From MFD01213-c1 sp963704405 (GTDB lineage Bacteria > Planctomycetota > Phycisphaerae > Tepidisphaerales > Tepidisphaeraceae): a stretch of 64,000 nt of DNA. This document shows, piece after piece, positions 49,012 through 60,948 of this stretch; within the stretch, counting starts at the first letter, position 1; every line of letters starts with the position of its first letter. The position numbers and the translations under genes are program-made. The stretch covers positions 2,418,001-2,482,000 of the forward strand of contig OY969903.1 in assembly GCA_963704405.1 (NCBI GenBank), in the 5' to 3' direction. Below the pieces are notes generated by a model. The model did not search any database. It was given only the letters and a program-made list of their open reading frames with translations, and had not been told where the DNA came from.

Positions 49012-49049
49012 AAAAAAAGAAGCGGTCCCATTTTTTTAAACGGGACCGC
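49012..49049 (-). terminator. Intrinsic terminator of the PEP-CTERM gene
   Basis: On the minus strand GCGGTCCC/GGGACCGC (8 bp, 49042-49049 with 49022-49029) is followed by TTCTTTTTTT. It stands 27 bases after the stop codon. Confidence 0.85.
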
Positions 49050-49075
49050 GAGGAGTTCGGGTTTTTGGGTCTGGA

Positions 49076-52000
49076 TCAGCGGCGGCGGCGGCGTTTGAGG
49101 AGGCCGAGGGCGCCGATGGTCAGGAGGCTGAAGGTCGAGGGTTCGGGGACGTAGGTGTAGTTGATGTCGAGTTCGGTTCCGCCGGGGTCGGTGATGGTGA
49201 AGGAGGCGTCATTGGGAACAGTGATGGCGGAGGTATTGAGGATGAACTTGCTGGGGTCGAAGCCGGAGATGGTTCCAGCGCCGGTGGCCTGGGCGATTTT
49301 CCAAATGTAGGTGTTGGGGCCGCCAGGGGTGAAGTTGGTCAGGGCATTGGGGGTGATGATGACGGTGAAACGATCGTTAGCGCCGGCGAGCGAGATTGAA
49401 AGATTGGAGAAGTTGAGGAGATCCCAGTCGGCGCCGGGGGTGGTTCCGGTGGCGTTGGTAAGTTTCCAGCTGTAGGAACCGCCGTTGGACCAAGTCTGGT
49501 CACTGGTGGTGAGGGAGGCGTTGGTGTTCGTGGTGCCGACAGCGATGGTGCCACCATTGGCGACGGAGACAGGTCCGGCAGCGGTGATGTTGCCGCTGGT
49601 GGCCAAAGTACCCCCATTGATGTTGAGGCCTCCGGTGGAGGTCAGACCGTTTGGGGCGAGTTGGAGCCGGCCTGCGCCGGCCTTGGTGAGGCCGCCTGCA
49701 CCGGCATTACCGATGGCACTGGAGTATGTGACGTTGTTACCGTTGGTGTCGATGGTCCCGCCGCCGGCGTTGATGCTGACGGTTCGGGTGGAGAGGTCAG
49801 TGGTATTGCCGGAGGCGTACTGGAGTGTGCCACCGCCAAAAACGACGCTGTTCGTTGCAGCGCCCAGGGCGGCCGTGGCGTTGAAGTTCAAGGTGCCGAC
49901 GTTGATGTTTGTATTGCCGGTGTAGGTATTGGTCCCGGTAAGAGTAAGCGTTCCGGACCCCAGTTTGGTCAAGCCGCCATCGGGTGTGCCGGTGCCGTGG
50001 GTGAGATTGGCAGCGATGGTGATGGAGTGGCCATTCGTGTCGAACTGGGCACCGCCGGTGTCCACCGCACCGGTGAAACTAGTGATCGATGGCAGAAAAA
50101 AGACAGTTGGCGAAGTGTCATCAGCCAATGCTTTTACCACACCACCGTTGAAGTGGATGGTTGATAGATGGGTGGTGCTAGCACCGGGCGAGGCGAAGCT
50201 GCCGACGCTCAGCGTTCCACCATTCAGATTGAGAGTTGGATTAGAACCCTGGGTTGTCCCAGTGTTTGAATTATTAATGTTAAACACGCCGGAGACGGTC
50301 AGGGCGGCCGTATCCTGCACTGTTACGAAATTGTTAGCACCCTGTTGAACGCCGGTATTACCAATCGACAGAGAAGGCACGGTTACTTGTGCAGTATTCT
50401 TTACGGTCAAGCTCGTGCTGCTCGCAGTGCCTGCTGTTGCAAAGTTTGGTGCGACAGATGAATTGATCACGGCTGAATCTGCAACAATGATGGCGGCGCC
50501 AGTGGTATCAATAATCTGTCCGGTTAGATTGCTGGTGCCGCCGAGAGTCAACGTTCCGGAAGAGGCCGTTGTGGTGCCTGTGTAGCCATTGGCACCGCTT
50601 AAGGTCAAAGATCCGTTGCCAATTTTCAGGATAGAGCCGCCACCGGTAAGCGCACCGGTATAGACCGTATTTTGATTGTTGTTGCCGATGGTGAGCGCGA
50701 CGGCCGCGGGAGTGGTGTTGGTGAGCGCCAAATCCTGAGCCCCTTTAAGCCCGCCGAGCGTGACCGCGGTCAATGTGCCAAAACTGAGTGCTCCGCCCTG
50801 GTTATTGTAATTGAGCGTGCTGTTCTGCAAGGCAGACGCATTGGCAAGGATCAAAGTTCCGGCCGATATTGCTGTGTCACCGGAGAAGGTGTTAGCGGCG
50901 CTCAGGGTCACATTGTCACTGCCCGCTTGAGTGAAGGTGCCGGTACCGCTGATTAAATTGCCCAATGAGTAATCATTGGATCGATTTGATACCAAGGCGG
51001 CATTATCGACAATCGTTCCGGTGACAGAACCTGCGGCGGTGGCGTTACCCAACTGGAGGGTTCCGTTACTGATGGTTGTTGCCCCGGCGTAGGTGTTGTT
51101 CCCAGTCAATATCAATGTGCCTGCACCAATTTTAGTCAGGGCACTTGATGTACCGGTCTGGCTTAGAACACCTGAGAGGATCAAGGTGTTGGCCTGAGTA
51201 TCGACGGTCAGCACGTCGCCAGCCGTAATGATCGCATTGTTGGCCAAGGTCAAACCAGCAGCCCCAGCCTGGAGGATAGCATTGCCGGTCACGGCAAGGT
51301 CGCCAGTGCTGATGGCCGTGTTGCTTCCCACCTGCAATGTGCCTGCGCTGAGTGTGGTACCGATGGTACCGGAAGCGGGACCATAAGTGTTGTTGCCAGA
51401 CAGGACGAGAGTCCCTGCGCCGGCCTTGGATAAGGTAGGCGTTCCGGTGCCAGTGGCAATGTTGCCGGAAAGGGTCAATGTATCGCCGCTATTGACGACG
51501 GTCACATTCGTACTGGAGTTCAGATTGATGTTGGAAGAGATGAAATGGCTGCCCAGGGTGTCGTTAATCGCGGCCGCACTGGCGTTGTTATCGAGGGTCA
51601 GCGTATTTGCGCCGGAAACTGTATAGGCGTTGGCGTTGCTGAAATTGATGGTTCCGACGCTCTCATTGGCGTCGAGAGTGACGGTGCGAGGAGCCGTGAT
51701 GACTGATCCGAAGGTGGCGCTGCTGCCGGCGAGCTGCGGTACGCCGCCCGTCCAGTTGGCTGAATTGCTCCAGTTGCCATCCGCGTCTACGTTCCATGCG
51801 GCGGTTACGGATAACTGGGTGAGGGTTACGGTGATGTAGTTCAGGTTGATACCAGCATTAACGGTACTAAAAGTGTAACTGAATGCGCCGCTGCCGGTAT
51901 TTCCCATTGAAAATGCCGAACCAGGCGTACCAACGAGGGTTCCGGTGTACTTAATCAAGTCATAAGTACCAGCGGTGGTGAAGCCGCTATTGGAATTTGG

Positions 52001-55000
52001 CTGATAGAGCTGGATCGTAGTCGTGCCGGATGCAGCCAGAGTGAGATTACCAGTAGAGATCAAGCTTGCATTGGCACCCAGGGCACCGTCCGTATTATCG
52101 CTCGACAGGCCAAAATTCAGAATATTGCCGGAAGCGAGCGTCAAGTTACCGACGGTCAGAGTGCCTTGCCCGCCATTGTTAGCCGTGATGGTTCCGGGAG
52201 AAATCTGAGCACCCGATACACCTGCAACCGTGCCGGTTACGCTGCCAACTCCGGTCAGTGTCTGTGTGCTCCCTAGCGTAATAGTGCTACCGGACAATCC
52301 AGTGACATCGAGAGTCCCGGAAGCGCCAACACTGATCGTGGAAGAGAGTGAGATGTTATTCGTGCTGGTGGAATTCACCAGAGCAAGAGTTCCCTGAGTA
52401 ACCGTGGTATTACCGGTATAGGTGTTGCCGATGCTGCTCAGAGCCCATTTGCCGGCTGCGGTTTTGCTGATGCTGGTTTTGCCCGATGAAGGGTCGACCA
52501 GCACAAGGCCGAGCGAGTTGGCGTTGGTGTTGGAGCCGGTGAGCGTCAGAGTACGGTTTCCGGTGCCGCTTGCGATAATGCCTGCTGGGATTGTAGAGGA
52601 GAATACCAGCGCCTCCGCTGCCCGAAGCATCCAAGGCCCCGCCATTAGATGTTACGGTAAAGCTGCGATCCGTCGTAGCGCCGGTTGCGGCGGCGCCAGC
52701 ATATTGCAGGGTGCCACCATCAAGAACCAGGGCTGGGGCTGTATTGTTGGACTGACCAATTCCGCTCGCGTTGCTTCCTAAGCCGGTGCCACTAGTGCCT
52801 GCACCCTCGGCGGTGATGCTGGCGGTGCTAAGGATTCCGCCGCGAATAATGGTGGCGCCTTGGTATGTGTTTGCGCCATTTAACGTCAAAGTACCCGAAC
52901 CTGTTTTAATAAGAGGGCCAAATTGATTGGCGGTTAGGGTGCTGATGACGCCAGTGATCGTTAAATTAATGGAGCCAGCGTCGTCGAATGTACCGCCGCC
53001 CCCGCCGATTTTTAGGCCACCGGTGCTACCGCCGGCCAAGGTAATGCCATCAACAGCCGCCTGAAGTGTTCCGCCGTCCAGAGTGATCGTCGAGGCCGCG
53101 GCAGGCGCGCCTAAATTAGCTGCGGCATTGATGTTGGTGATACCGCCATTCAGGAACGTCGAGCCGGTGTATGTATTGGTTCCGGTCAAAGTCAATGTAC
53201 CCGAACCCGCCTTGGTTAAAGTTGTGGTACCGATTCCAGGGGCAATCACGGAATTGATGGTTAGATTTCCGGTGCCAAGTTGCTGAATAATTAGATCGGA
53301 GTTGGTGGCGGAATTGCTTTTCAACGTACCGGCATTCGCTGTCGTACCTATGCCGATGCTATAGGCTGCGCTGCCCGTAAAGAGAAGGCCACCGCTTGTC
53401 ACTTGCAGGGTATTTCCACCCAAGTCCAAGGATTGGCTTGTGCTGTTGGTGATCTTCAGAGAGTTGGTCGTCAGGTTACCTGACATCGTGGCATTGCCGA
53501 CGTTATTGAGTCGATCGTTTGTGGTGTCGTTCGTTGTCGCGATGGTGGTTGTGAGATCTGTGTAATTGGCATACGCCGAAATTAAATTATTTGTAGTGGC
53601 GGTGGTTGTCGTAGCCCAGTCGCCGCCGAAGGTGATGCGCGGACTGAAAATGCCAAGAGTCAGGTTTGCCGTCGTACTGGTCGTATTGATGGTTGCAGCG
53701 CCGGAACCATTGTTTGCAGTTAAAGCAGTCGGCTGGATATTTAAGGTTCCGCCGGCTGATAAACTAGTCGTTAGCGTTCCCAGGTTTAATGTTGTCCCGG
53801 AGCCATTGTGAGGATCCACCAACAAACTTCCACCACCAGCGGCAACGACCACGGCACCCGTCGTTTGGCTCGTAGAGCCGGTGGTTTTACCCTGGAAGTC
53901 CAAAATACCACCGCCAAAGCTTAGAGAAGTATTGGATTGCAGGATTCCGGCAGGAGCGTTGGTGTAGTCGAGCTTTAAGGTGCCGCCATTGGCCGAAAAT
54001 GTGCTACTCCCAGTAGGAGAAGCGGAGGCAAGGACTGTCCCAGCGACGTCCGTCATCGTGAATGTACCGACACCGACCTTCAATAAATTCGTTGAGTTTG
54101 AGCCGCTGGTGGGAGTTGTAACAGTGATCCCACCGCTGTAGGTCGTGTTGCCATTGGCGCTACCGATGATGTAGGTTCCGATGTTTGTGCCAGCAGCACC
54201 GCTATTATTTGGCCCTTGGATATTATTGCTATTGCCGGAGGACGCTAAACCACCCAGAACATAGGTACGACTGCCGTTGACGTAAATGTTACCTGAAGTA
54301 GCGGCAAAATCGAGAGTCGCGAATACGCCCGAATAGGTGCCCGTATTTCGGAATTGATGATTGGTTGCCCAAGTGATCGTTCCGCCGAAGCCAGTGAACA
54401 TATTGGCATTTCCGGTGGAATCGTTGCCGTTGCCGGACCAAAGTATGTTTCCGTTGCCAGTGAAAGTGATTCGGGAATTACTGGCTGCAGTTGACGTATA
54501 TGTTGAAGAGCCCGCCAAAGCGTTGATGACATTGGTGAGACCCTGGGTGGTCGTGACGGCTGCGCCGTTGTTGAGGATAAATACGGCACCCGCGTTCTGA
54601 CCAATATTTAGCGCCAACGTGCCGGCGTTGACAAAGATATTACCGGAGATGGTGTCGGCGTTTGTTTGTAATGTAAGGATTCCAGAACCATTTTTTGAAA
54701 AGCCGTTGGTGCCAGCAAGAGTGGTACTAATGGTTGCGCCACCACTGCCCACCGTGATGCTTGGTGCCTGGCCGGCAGTGTTGTTGGTCAACGTGAGAAC
54801 GTTTCCTGCAACGCTGGGAGCCACCGTTATTAGGCCGGAGCTGAAAAAGTTAAGGGCGTTCGCGCTTGCAGTTGCGAGGTCATCCGTTGCGGTATATGTG
54901 GTGCCGCCGAAGTTCAGTTCGCCGTTGGTGTCGGTAGTGAAGGTGGGGGTGAAACCGGTAGAGAAAGTGCCGACGGTGTTTTGAAAATTGTATTGAGTGT

Positions 55001-55187
55001 CGGAGCTGACGACGGTATCGCCGAGCGCAGTATGCACGCCGCCCGCAGTAATGATTGTCCCGGCGACGGAAAGCGCAGCGGCAATCCAGCGACGATTGCT
55101 CGAAGCCGCCAGCGATCGCTGAACGATCCGCCTGGATCGGGTTGATGCGGAAATTCCACCCTGACGTGCGATGCGATTGACTGGCAT
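49076..55187 (-). CDS. Giant PEP-CTERM protein with autotransporter-associated repeats (frameshifted near 52610)
   Basis: About 2036 residues. The N-terminus (MPVNRIARQGGISASTRSRR...) has a long signal-like region with a hydrophobic stretch WIAAALSVAGTIITAGGV. The body consists of dozens of passenger-associated repeats of the type GAGTLTLTGTNTYTGNT, predicted to form a beta-helix. The C-terminus is VPEPSTFSLLTIGALGLLKRRRRR: the PEP-CTERM signal, hydrophobic segment and basic tail that exosortase recognises, so it is sorted across the outer envelope. The two reading frames meet near 52610 within SGSGGA-LVFSSTIPAG. GGAGGAG 6 bases before the ATG at 55187 marks the start. No exosortase gene is in the window. 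Base composition is lower in GC than its neighbours. Confidence 0.9.
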
Positions 55188-55267
55188 TCTCACTCCTCCG
55201 ACGGACTTCTCACCTGACCTGGGCTTACTGACCGGTTGGGACGATGTGTGACAGCAGCCCCAAATAG

Positions 55268-55287
55268 AACCCGTAGCCCTACGGGTT
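55268..55287. promoter_or_regulatory. Hairpin in the leader of the PEP-CTERM gene
   Basis: AACCCGTA/TACGGGTT is an 8-bp perfect stem with loop GCCC, about 80 bases upstream of the start codon. Its core (CCCGTA-GGGC-TACGGG read from the minus strand) is similar in kind to hairpin one of the EPS leader, CCCTACG/CGTAGGG. Confidence 0.35.
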
Positions 55288-55397
55288 ATTACTGGTAATC
55301 TTAACTCAAAATTCTGTCGCTGCAAGGATAAAGCGCAGATTCTGCGACCGAGCGTGTAACGCTCGATTGTGGCGGGGGAATATTGATGGGAATTTTA

Positions 55398-55421
55398 ACG
55401 CGGAGGCGCGGAGGCGCAGAG
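55398..55421. repeat. Octamer repeat, 3 units
   Basis: ACGCGGAG, GCGCGGAG, GCGCAGAG in tandem. A second copy of this kind lies at 55732-55755 on the other side of tRNA-Glu. Confidence 0.7.
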
Positions 55422-55507
55422 AAAAGAGGCTGAGTAAATGTTAAATGGGGTAAAAGGGGAGGGAGATGGGAAATGGTAAATGGTAAAGGTAGGAGAGGGA
55501 GGGGGTA

Positions 55508-55536
55508 ACGCAAAACCGCCCGGGGGGCGGGCGGTT
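55508..55536 (-). terminator. Terminator of tRNA-Glu
   Basis: AACCGCCC (55514-55521) pairs with GGGCGGTT (55529-55536); on the minus strand the stem ends in TTTTG. It stands about 30 bases after the tRNA. Confidence 0.6.
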
Positions 55537-55567
55537 TGGGGCATGCTGGCCGGCATGCTCGGGAAGG

Positions 55568-55640
55568 TGACCCCAACGGGATTCGAACCCGTGTCGCGGC
55601 CTTGAAAGGGCCGTGTCCTAGGCCTCTAGACGATGGGGCC
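55568..55640 (-). tRNA. tRNA-Glu (TTC)
   Basis: A 73-base cloverleaf. Acceptor GGCCCCA/TGGGGTC, anticodon stem-loop CGGCC-CTTTCAA-GGCCG with anticodon TTC, T arm ACGGG-TTCGAAT-CCCGT, discriminator A. CCA is not encoded. Confidence 0.95.
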
Positions 55641-55683
55641 AAAATCGGATCGACAGAAACGCTGCCGCCTAGGAGAGGGTGAC

Positions 55684-55711
55684 ACTATGCGAATCTTTTG
55701 GGCGGAGTCAA
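55684..55711 (-). promoter_or_regulatory. Promoter of tRNA-Glu
   Basis: TTGACT, a 16-base spacer and CATAGT on the minus strand. The start would lie near 55677, about 37 bases before the tRNA. Confidence 0.45.
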
Positions 55712-55731
55712 ATTCTTGGGCGGGGTATTCA

Positions 55732-55755
55732 ACGCGGAGGCGCGGAGACGCGGAG
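55732..55755. repeat. Octamer repeat, second copy
   Basis: ACGCGGAG, GCGCGGAG, ACGCGGAG in tandem, upstream of the RND gene. Confidence 0.7.
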
Positions 55756-55851
55756 AATTAGAGAGGGTTGATGGAGGGGTGGGGATGGCCTACAGTTTGG
55801 CCTGATTGATGATGTGATGGTTAGGGGACTGATTAGTGGCAGGAAACTGAT

Positions 55852-58800
55852 ATGTGGATTGTTCGTCTTGCGCTTCGGCGGCCTTATACGTTTGTGGTGG
55901 CGGCGATGTTGGTGGGGATATTGGGTTTGTTGATGATTGTGCGCACGCCGACGGATATTTTTCCGAACGTGGATATTCCGGTGATATCGGTGGCGTTTAA
56001 TTATGCGGGGAGTTCACCGGCGGACATGGACGGGCGGATTATTTCGCCGTTTGAGAAGATATTGACGACGACGGTGAATGATATTGAGCATATTGAGAGT
56101 CAGAGTTTGTATGGGATCGGGGTGGTGAAGATTTATTTTCAACCGAACGCGCGGATTGAGAATGCGAATGCGCAGGTGACGGCGGTTTCGCAGACGGCGA
56201 TTCGGGTGATGCCACCGGGGACGCAACCGCCGCTGATATTGGAATATAACGCTTCGGATGTTCCGATTTTGCAGTTGTCGTTGAGCAGCGACACGATTCC
56301 GGAGCAGAATTTATTTGATATAGCGATACAGCAGCTTCGGCCGCAGTTGATTGTGATTCCGGGGGTGCAGATTCCGTATCCGTATGGGGGAAAGATGCGG
56401 AACGTGATGGTGGACCTGGAGCCGGAGCAGTTGTTTGCGTATGGGATTTCGCCGGCGGATGTTTCGGCGGCGCTGAATGCGCAGAACCTGATTTTGCCGG
56501 CGGGGACGGCGAAAATGGGGAAGCAGGAATATGAAGTGGTCGTGAATTCCAGCCCGCTGACGGTGGGGGAGCTGAATGACCTGCCGATCAAGACGGTGAA
56601 GGGGGTTACGGTTTACATTAAAGATGTGGCGCATGTGCGGGATGGGTTCAGCGTGCAGACGAACGTGGTGCATGCCAATGGGAAGCGGGGGGTGCTGGTT
56701 TCGATCATGAAGGCGGGGAATGCATCGACGCTGCAGGTGGTGGATGACATTATGAAGGCGCTGCCGGCAATTCAGCAGACGCTGCCGGCGGGGTTGAAGA
56801 TCACGCCGATGTTTGACCAGTCGGTGTTTGTGAGGGCGTCGGTGTCGGGGGTGGTGAAAGAGGCGGCGATCGCGGCGGGACTGACGGCGCTGATGATCCT
56901 GCTGTTCCTGGGATCGTGGCGGAGCACGGTGATCGTGATGATCTCGATCCCGCTTTCAATCCTGGTTTCGATCATCACGCTTTCATTTATTGGCGAAACG
57001 CTGAATGTGATGACGCTGGGCGGAATGGCGCTGGCGGTGGGGATATTGGTGGATGATGCGACGGTGGAGATTGAGAACATTCACCGGAACCTGCATCAGC
57101 GGAAGAGACTGGTGCAGGCGATCCTGGATGGGGCGCAGCAGATTGCGGTGCCGGCGTTTGTTTCGACGTTGTGCATCTGCATTGTGTTTGTGCCGGTGGT
57201 GTTTATCAGCGGGGCGGCGAAGTTTTTGTTTACACCGCTGGCGATGGCGGTGGTGTTTGCGATGCTGACGAGCTATCTGCTGAGCCGCACGCTGGTGCCG
57301 ACGATGGTGCATTATCTGCTGGCGGCGGAAGTGGAGATGTATGGCGGAGTGATCGATCCGAGTGATCCCCATGCGGTTCATGCGATGCATGTGCGGGAGG
57401 CGCATTTGCATGGGCAACCCGTCGCGCTGGAGGATGAGGAGTTGATGGATCGGGTGCGGAGGTGGCTGGGGAAGACCAGCGTGAGGGTGGGATTGATTGT
57501 GGGGGCGGTGGTGATTGCGGTGGTGTTTTTTGCGATGGCGGTGGTGTTTTTTGCGGTGGGGAATACGCCGCTGGGGAAATATCTGCCGGCGGGGCATGAG
57601 ATGGCGCGCGGCGCGGAGGGGTGGGCGATAGAGAATTGGCGGGGGCTGGTGGAGATGGTGCTGGGAGCGGTCGCCATTGGGCTGGCGCTTTGGTTGATCG
57701 GGCGGCTGAATCTGCTGTGGCGGACGCATCATGCATTTAACCGGCAGTTTGAGAAATTACGCCGGGTTTATGGGGGATTGCTGGACTGGGCGCTGGATCA
57801 TCGTGGGTGGGTGGTGGGGGCGTTTTCGATCCTGGTGGTGTTGTCGCTGGGGCTGCTGTTTGGGGTGGGACGGGATTTCTTTCCCAGCGTGGATGCGGGG
57901 CAGATTCGGCTGCATGTGCGGTGCGCGCGGGGACGCGCATCGAAGAGACGGAGCACCGGTTTGCGCAGGTGGAAGACAAGATTCGGGAGCTGATTCCGAA
58001 GAAGGATGTCGGGACGGTGCTGGATAATATGGGGATTCCGAACAGCGCGATCAACCTGTCGCTGAGCGATGGATCGATGATGTCGGCTGCGGATGGGGAA
58101 GTGCTGATCTCGATGAATGAGGGGCATGGGCCGACGGAAGTTTATATGCGGCAATTGCGGAGGGAATTGCCGAAGGCGTTTCCCGATTTGAAGTTCTTTT
58201 TTGCGCCGGCGGATATTGTGACGCAGGTTTTGAATTTTGGTTTGCAGTCGCCGGTGGATATTCAAATTGTGAATAAGGGGCCGATGGCGAACATGGAAAA
58301 GGTGGACCAGATCGCGCAGCAGATCGATCATGATGTGGCGAAGCTGCCGGGGGTGGTGGATGTGCGGATGCAGCAGGTGCCGCGGACGCCGGATTTGCGG
58401 GTGAATGTGGATCGAACGCTGGCGAGCGAGGTGGGGGTGCAGCAGAAGGATGTGGCGAGCGATCTGCTGGTGTCGCTGAGTTCGAGCAGCCAGGTGGCGC
58501 CGAACTTCTGGTTGAATCCGCAGAACGGGGTGGATTACACGATTTTTGTGCAGACGCCGCAGTATCGAGTGGACACGATGAGCGCGCTGGAGAACACGCC
58601 GGTGGTTCCGACGGGCGGATCGCTGACGAGCAGCGATACGCAGTTGCTTTCAAACCTGGCAGAGATGCGGCGGGGCGTTTCGCCGACGAATATCACGCAT
58701 TACAACATCGCGCCGTCGCGCGATGTGCTGATGGGCGTGGCGGGACTGGACCTGGGTTCGACGGCGGATCGGATTGACCAGGTCGTCGCGAAGTATCGGA

Positions 58801-59384
58801 AGGAACTGCCCAAGGGCGTGCAGATGGCGGTGCGCGGGCAGGTGCAGAGCATGCGGGATTCATTTACGGGGCTGGGGTTTGGATTGATCTTTGCTGTCGT
58901 GCTGGTGTATCTGCTGATGGTGATCAACTTTCAATCGTGGATCGATCCGCTGATTATTTTGATGGCGCTGCCGGGGGCGCTGGCGGGAATTTTGTGGATG
59001 CTCTGGGCGACGGGGACGACGATCAGCGTGCCGGCGCTGATGGGGGCGATCATGAGCATTGGCGTGGCGACGGCGAATTCGATTTTGATGATTACATTCG
59101 CCAACGACCAGCGGCTGGCCGGGATGGACGCGAGGCAGGCGGCGCTGGCCGCGGGGATGACGCGGTTGCGGCCGGTGCTGATGACGGCGGCGGCGATGAT
59201 CATTGGCATGTTGCCGATGTCGCTTGGGCTCGGTGAAGGCGGAGAGCAGAACGCGCCGCTGGGGCGCGCGGTCATCGGTGGACTATCGATGGCGACCTTT
59301 GCTACGCTTCTATTTGTTCCCGTTGTGTACAGCCTGCTGCGGCAGAAAGCGCCGCAAACGCAGGTTGAAGAAGAGTTGAGGTAG
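55852..59384 (+). CDS. RND efflux transporter, AcrB/HAE1-type, with extra membrane helices (frameshifted near 57925)
   Basis: About 1177 residues. The inner-membrane proton-driven pump starts RRPYTFVVAAMLVGILGLLM and TPTDIFPNVDIPVISVAFNY. The porter domain and the helix region GGMALAVGILVDDATVEIEN (with the proton-relay acidic pair) follow. After helix 6 there is an unusual insertion of about 110 residues: a His-rich loop (DPHAVHAMHVREAHLHG), a helix VGLIVGAVVIAVVFFAMAVV and another LVEMVLGAVAIGLALWLIGR, before the standard RRVYGGLLDWALDHRG. The C-terminal half (AGTRIEETEHRF to the end) is in another frame, switching near 57920-57930. The length is otherwise normal. The adaptor gene follows after 3 bases. 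Confidence 0.9.
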
Positions 59385-59387
59385 ACA

Positions 59388-60770
59388 ATGGCCGCTGTTG
59401 AACAATTTGAAAAGTCTGAATCTGTGAACGACCGATCGGCGCCTGAGCATTCGGCGCATTCGGGCAATGGCCGCGGTCATGCTGCGGCGCAGCATGATGA
59501 GCATGAGATTCCCAATGATCTTCCGAGGCCGAGCAACCTGACGGTTGCAATTGTGGCGGCGGCGTTTGCTTTGATCCTGGCGGTGTTATTTGTGGTCGGC
59601 TGGGTTCCGCATCATCATCGGGTCGCCGAGGCGAACGCGGATGCGAGCGAGCAGGGGAGTGGTGTTCCGGTAGTGGAAGTGGAACTGCCGAAGCAAGCGT
59701 CGCGTTCGGGCGATCTGATGCTGCCGTGCGATGTGAAGGCGAACCAGGAAACCGATATTTTTCCGCGGGCCAACGGGTATTTGAAGAAGTTCTATTTTGA
59801 CATCCAGGATCATGTGGAGGCGGGGCAACTGCTGGCGGAAATTGATACGCCGGAAGTGGATGCACAGCTTGCACAAAGCCGGGCGGCGGTCGAGCAGGCC
59901 GAGGCGAACGGCAAGAAGGCAGACTCTGATGTGGTGCTGGCGCAGAAAAATCTGAATCGATTTGAAGAGGCCGCGAGGATGAACAAGGGAAGCGTCACGG
60001 AACAGCAGCTCGATGAAATGCGGGCGGCGCTCGACACCGCGAAAAGTGCGGTCGAGCAGAGCAAGGCGAGCGTGGCCGCGGCAAATGCAGATGTGCAGCG
60101 GCTCATGGTGCTTCAGGGATATGAAAAGGTGTTTGCGCCGTTTTCAGGCACCATCACTGCGAGAAATTATGATGTCGGCGCGCTGATGAACCCGGCAACC
60201 ACCGGGCCGGGGAAGCAATTATTCAGCCTGGCCCAGGTGGATACGCTGCGGGTGTTTGTGAATGTGCCGCAGTCGCATTCAACGGACGTAAAGGTCGGCG
60301 GCCCGGTTTATCTGCAGGTGCGGAATTATTCGGGACGCGATTTCCAGGGGACGGTCGCACGAACATCGGGCGCGATTGATCCGGCAACGCGAACGATGGC
60401 GGTCGAACTGCATTTCCCAAATAAAGATAACCTTTTGTATGCGGGCATGTACGGACAGGTGCGGCTGCCGGTGACGGATCAGAAGCCGGTGCTGGTGATT
60501 CGGAGCAGTGCGCTGCTGTTTGACGCCGCCGGAACCCGGGTGGCGACAGTGAAGGATGGGAAGATCCACATGCAGAAGGTAAATGTGGCCCGAGATCTGG
60601 GGACAGAATTAGAAGTGGATGCGGGGCTTGCGCCGGAGGACCAGGTGGTAAGCAACCCTGGAGAGCGGTTAGGTGAGGGTGTGGCGGTGAAGGTGCCCAA
60701 GCCACCACAAGCCATAGCGGTTACGCCGGATGGCAGTGGGACTAAACTAGCGCATGTTGCGGCGAATTAG
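59388..60770 (+). CDS. Efflux RND periplasmic adaptor (HlyD/MFP family)
   Basis: 460 residues. It bridges the pump to an outer-membrane channel. The cytoplasmic N-terminus is His-rich (HSAHSGNGRGHAAAQHDEHE). One membrane helix (VAIVAAAFALILAVLFVVGW) follows, then PHHHRVAEAN. The barrel-sandwich motif is FPRANGYLKKFYFDIQDHVE and ends VFAPFSGTITARNYDVGALM, around two long coiled-coil arms (QLAQSRAAVEQAEANGKKAD...). The beta-barrel has YAGMYGQVRLPV. The two histidine-rich segments of the adaptor and the pump suggest metal ions as ligand or signal, an inference only. No outer-membrane gene follows. Confidence 0.9.
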   Translation: MAAVEQFEKSESVNDRSAPEHSAHSGNGRGHAAAQHDEHEIPNDLPRPSNLTVAIVAAAFALILAVLFVVGWVPHHHRVAEANADASEQGSGVPVVEVELPKQASRSGDLMLPCDVKANQETDIFPRANGYLKKFYFDIQDHVEAGQLLAEIDTPEVDAQLAQSRAAVEQAEANGKKADSDVVLAQKNLNRFEEAARMNKGSVTEQQLDEMRAALDTAKSAVEQSKASVAAANADVQRLMVLQGYEKVFAPFSGTITARNYDVGALMNPATTGPGKQLFSLAQVDTLRVFVNVPQSHSTDVKVGGPVYLQVRNYSGRDFQGTVARTSGAIDPATRTMAVELHFPNKDNLLYAGMYGQVRLPVTDQKPVLVIRSSALLFDAAGTRVATVKDGKIHMQKVNVARDLGTELEVDAGLAPEDQVVSNPGERLGEGVAVKVPKPPQAIAVTPDGSGTKLAHVAAN

Positions 60771-60948
60771 TGAAGGACCAGGCTGAGGTGTCACTAGAAG
60801 AATATTCTGTGCCGCGGCTTTATAGCACGCCTATTTTGAACGATTCATTCAGGAAGCCAAAAACTGCGAGGTCCTGCCAAACAGAGAGCGGCCTTAACAG
60901 GAATGAATGGATCGCGCAAATGCGGGGCGCACCGTTATTTGATGCCGG

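Larger units (their letters stand above)
48751..49075. other. Intergenic region with tandem repeat and two terminators
   Basis: It contains the heptamer repeat (48791-48846), a plus-strand AT-rich hairpin (48963-48991) and the terminator of the PEP-CTERM gene (49012-49049). The piece between, 48920-48962, has the direct repeat ACAAAAGTGAACAAAAGT. No gene is seen. Confidence 0.5.

Noticed and set aside
49076..55187. Many open frames on the opposite strand of the PEP-CTERM gene
   Set aside because: They are shadows caused by the repetitive, Gly/Thr-rich coding sequence and have no ribosome binding sites or homology.
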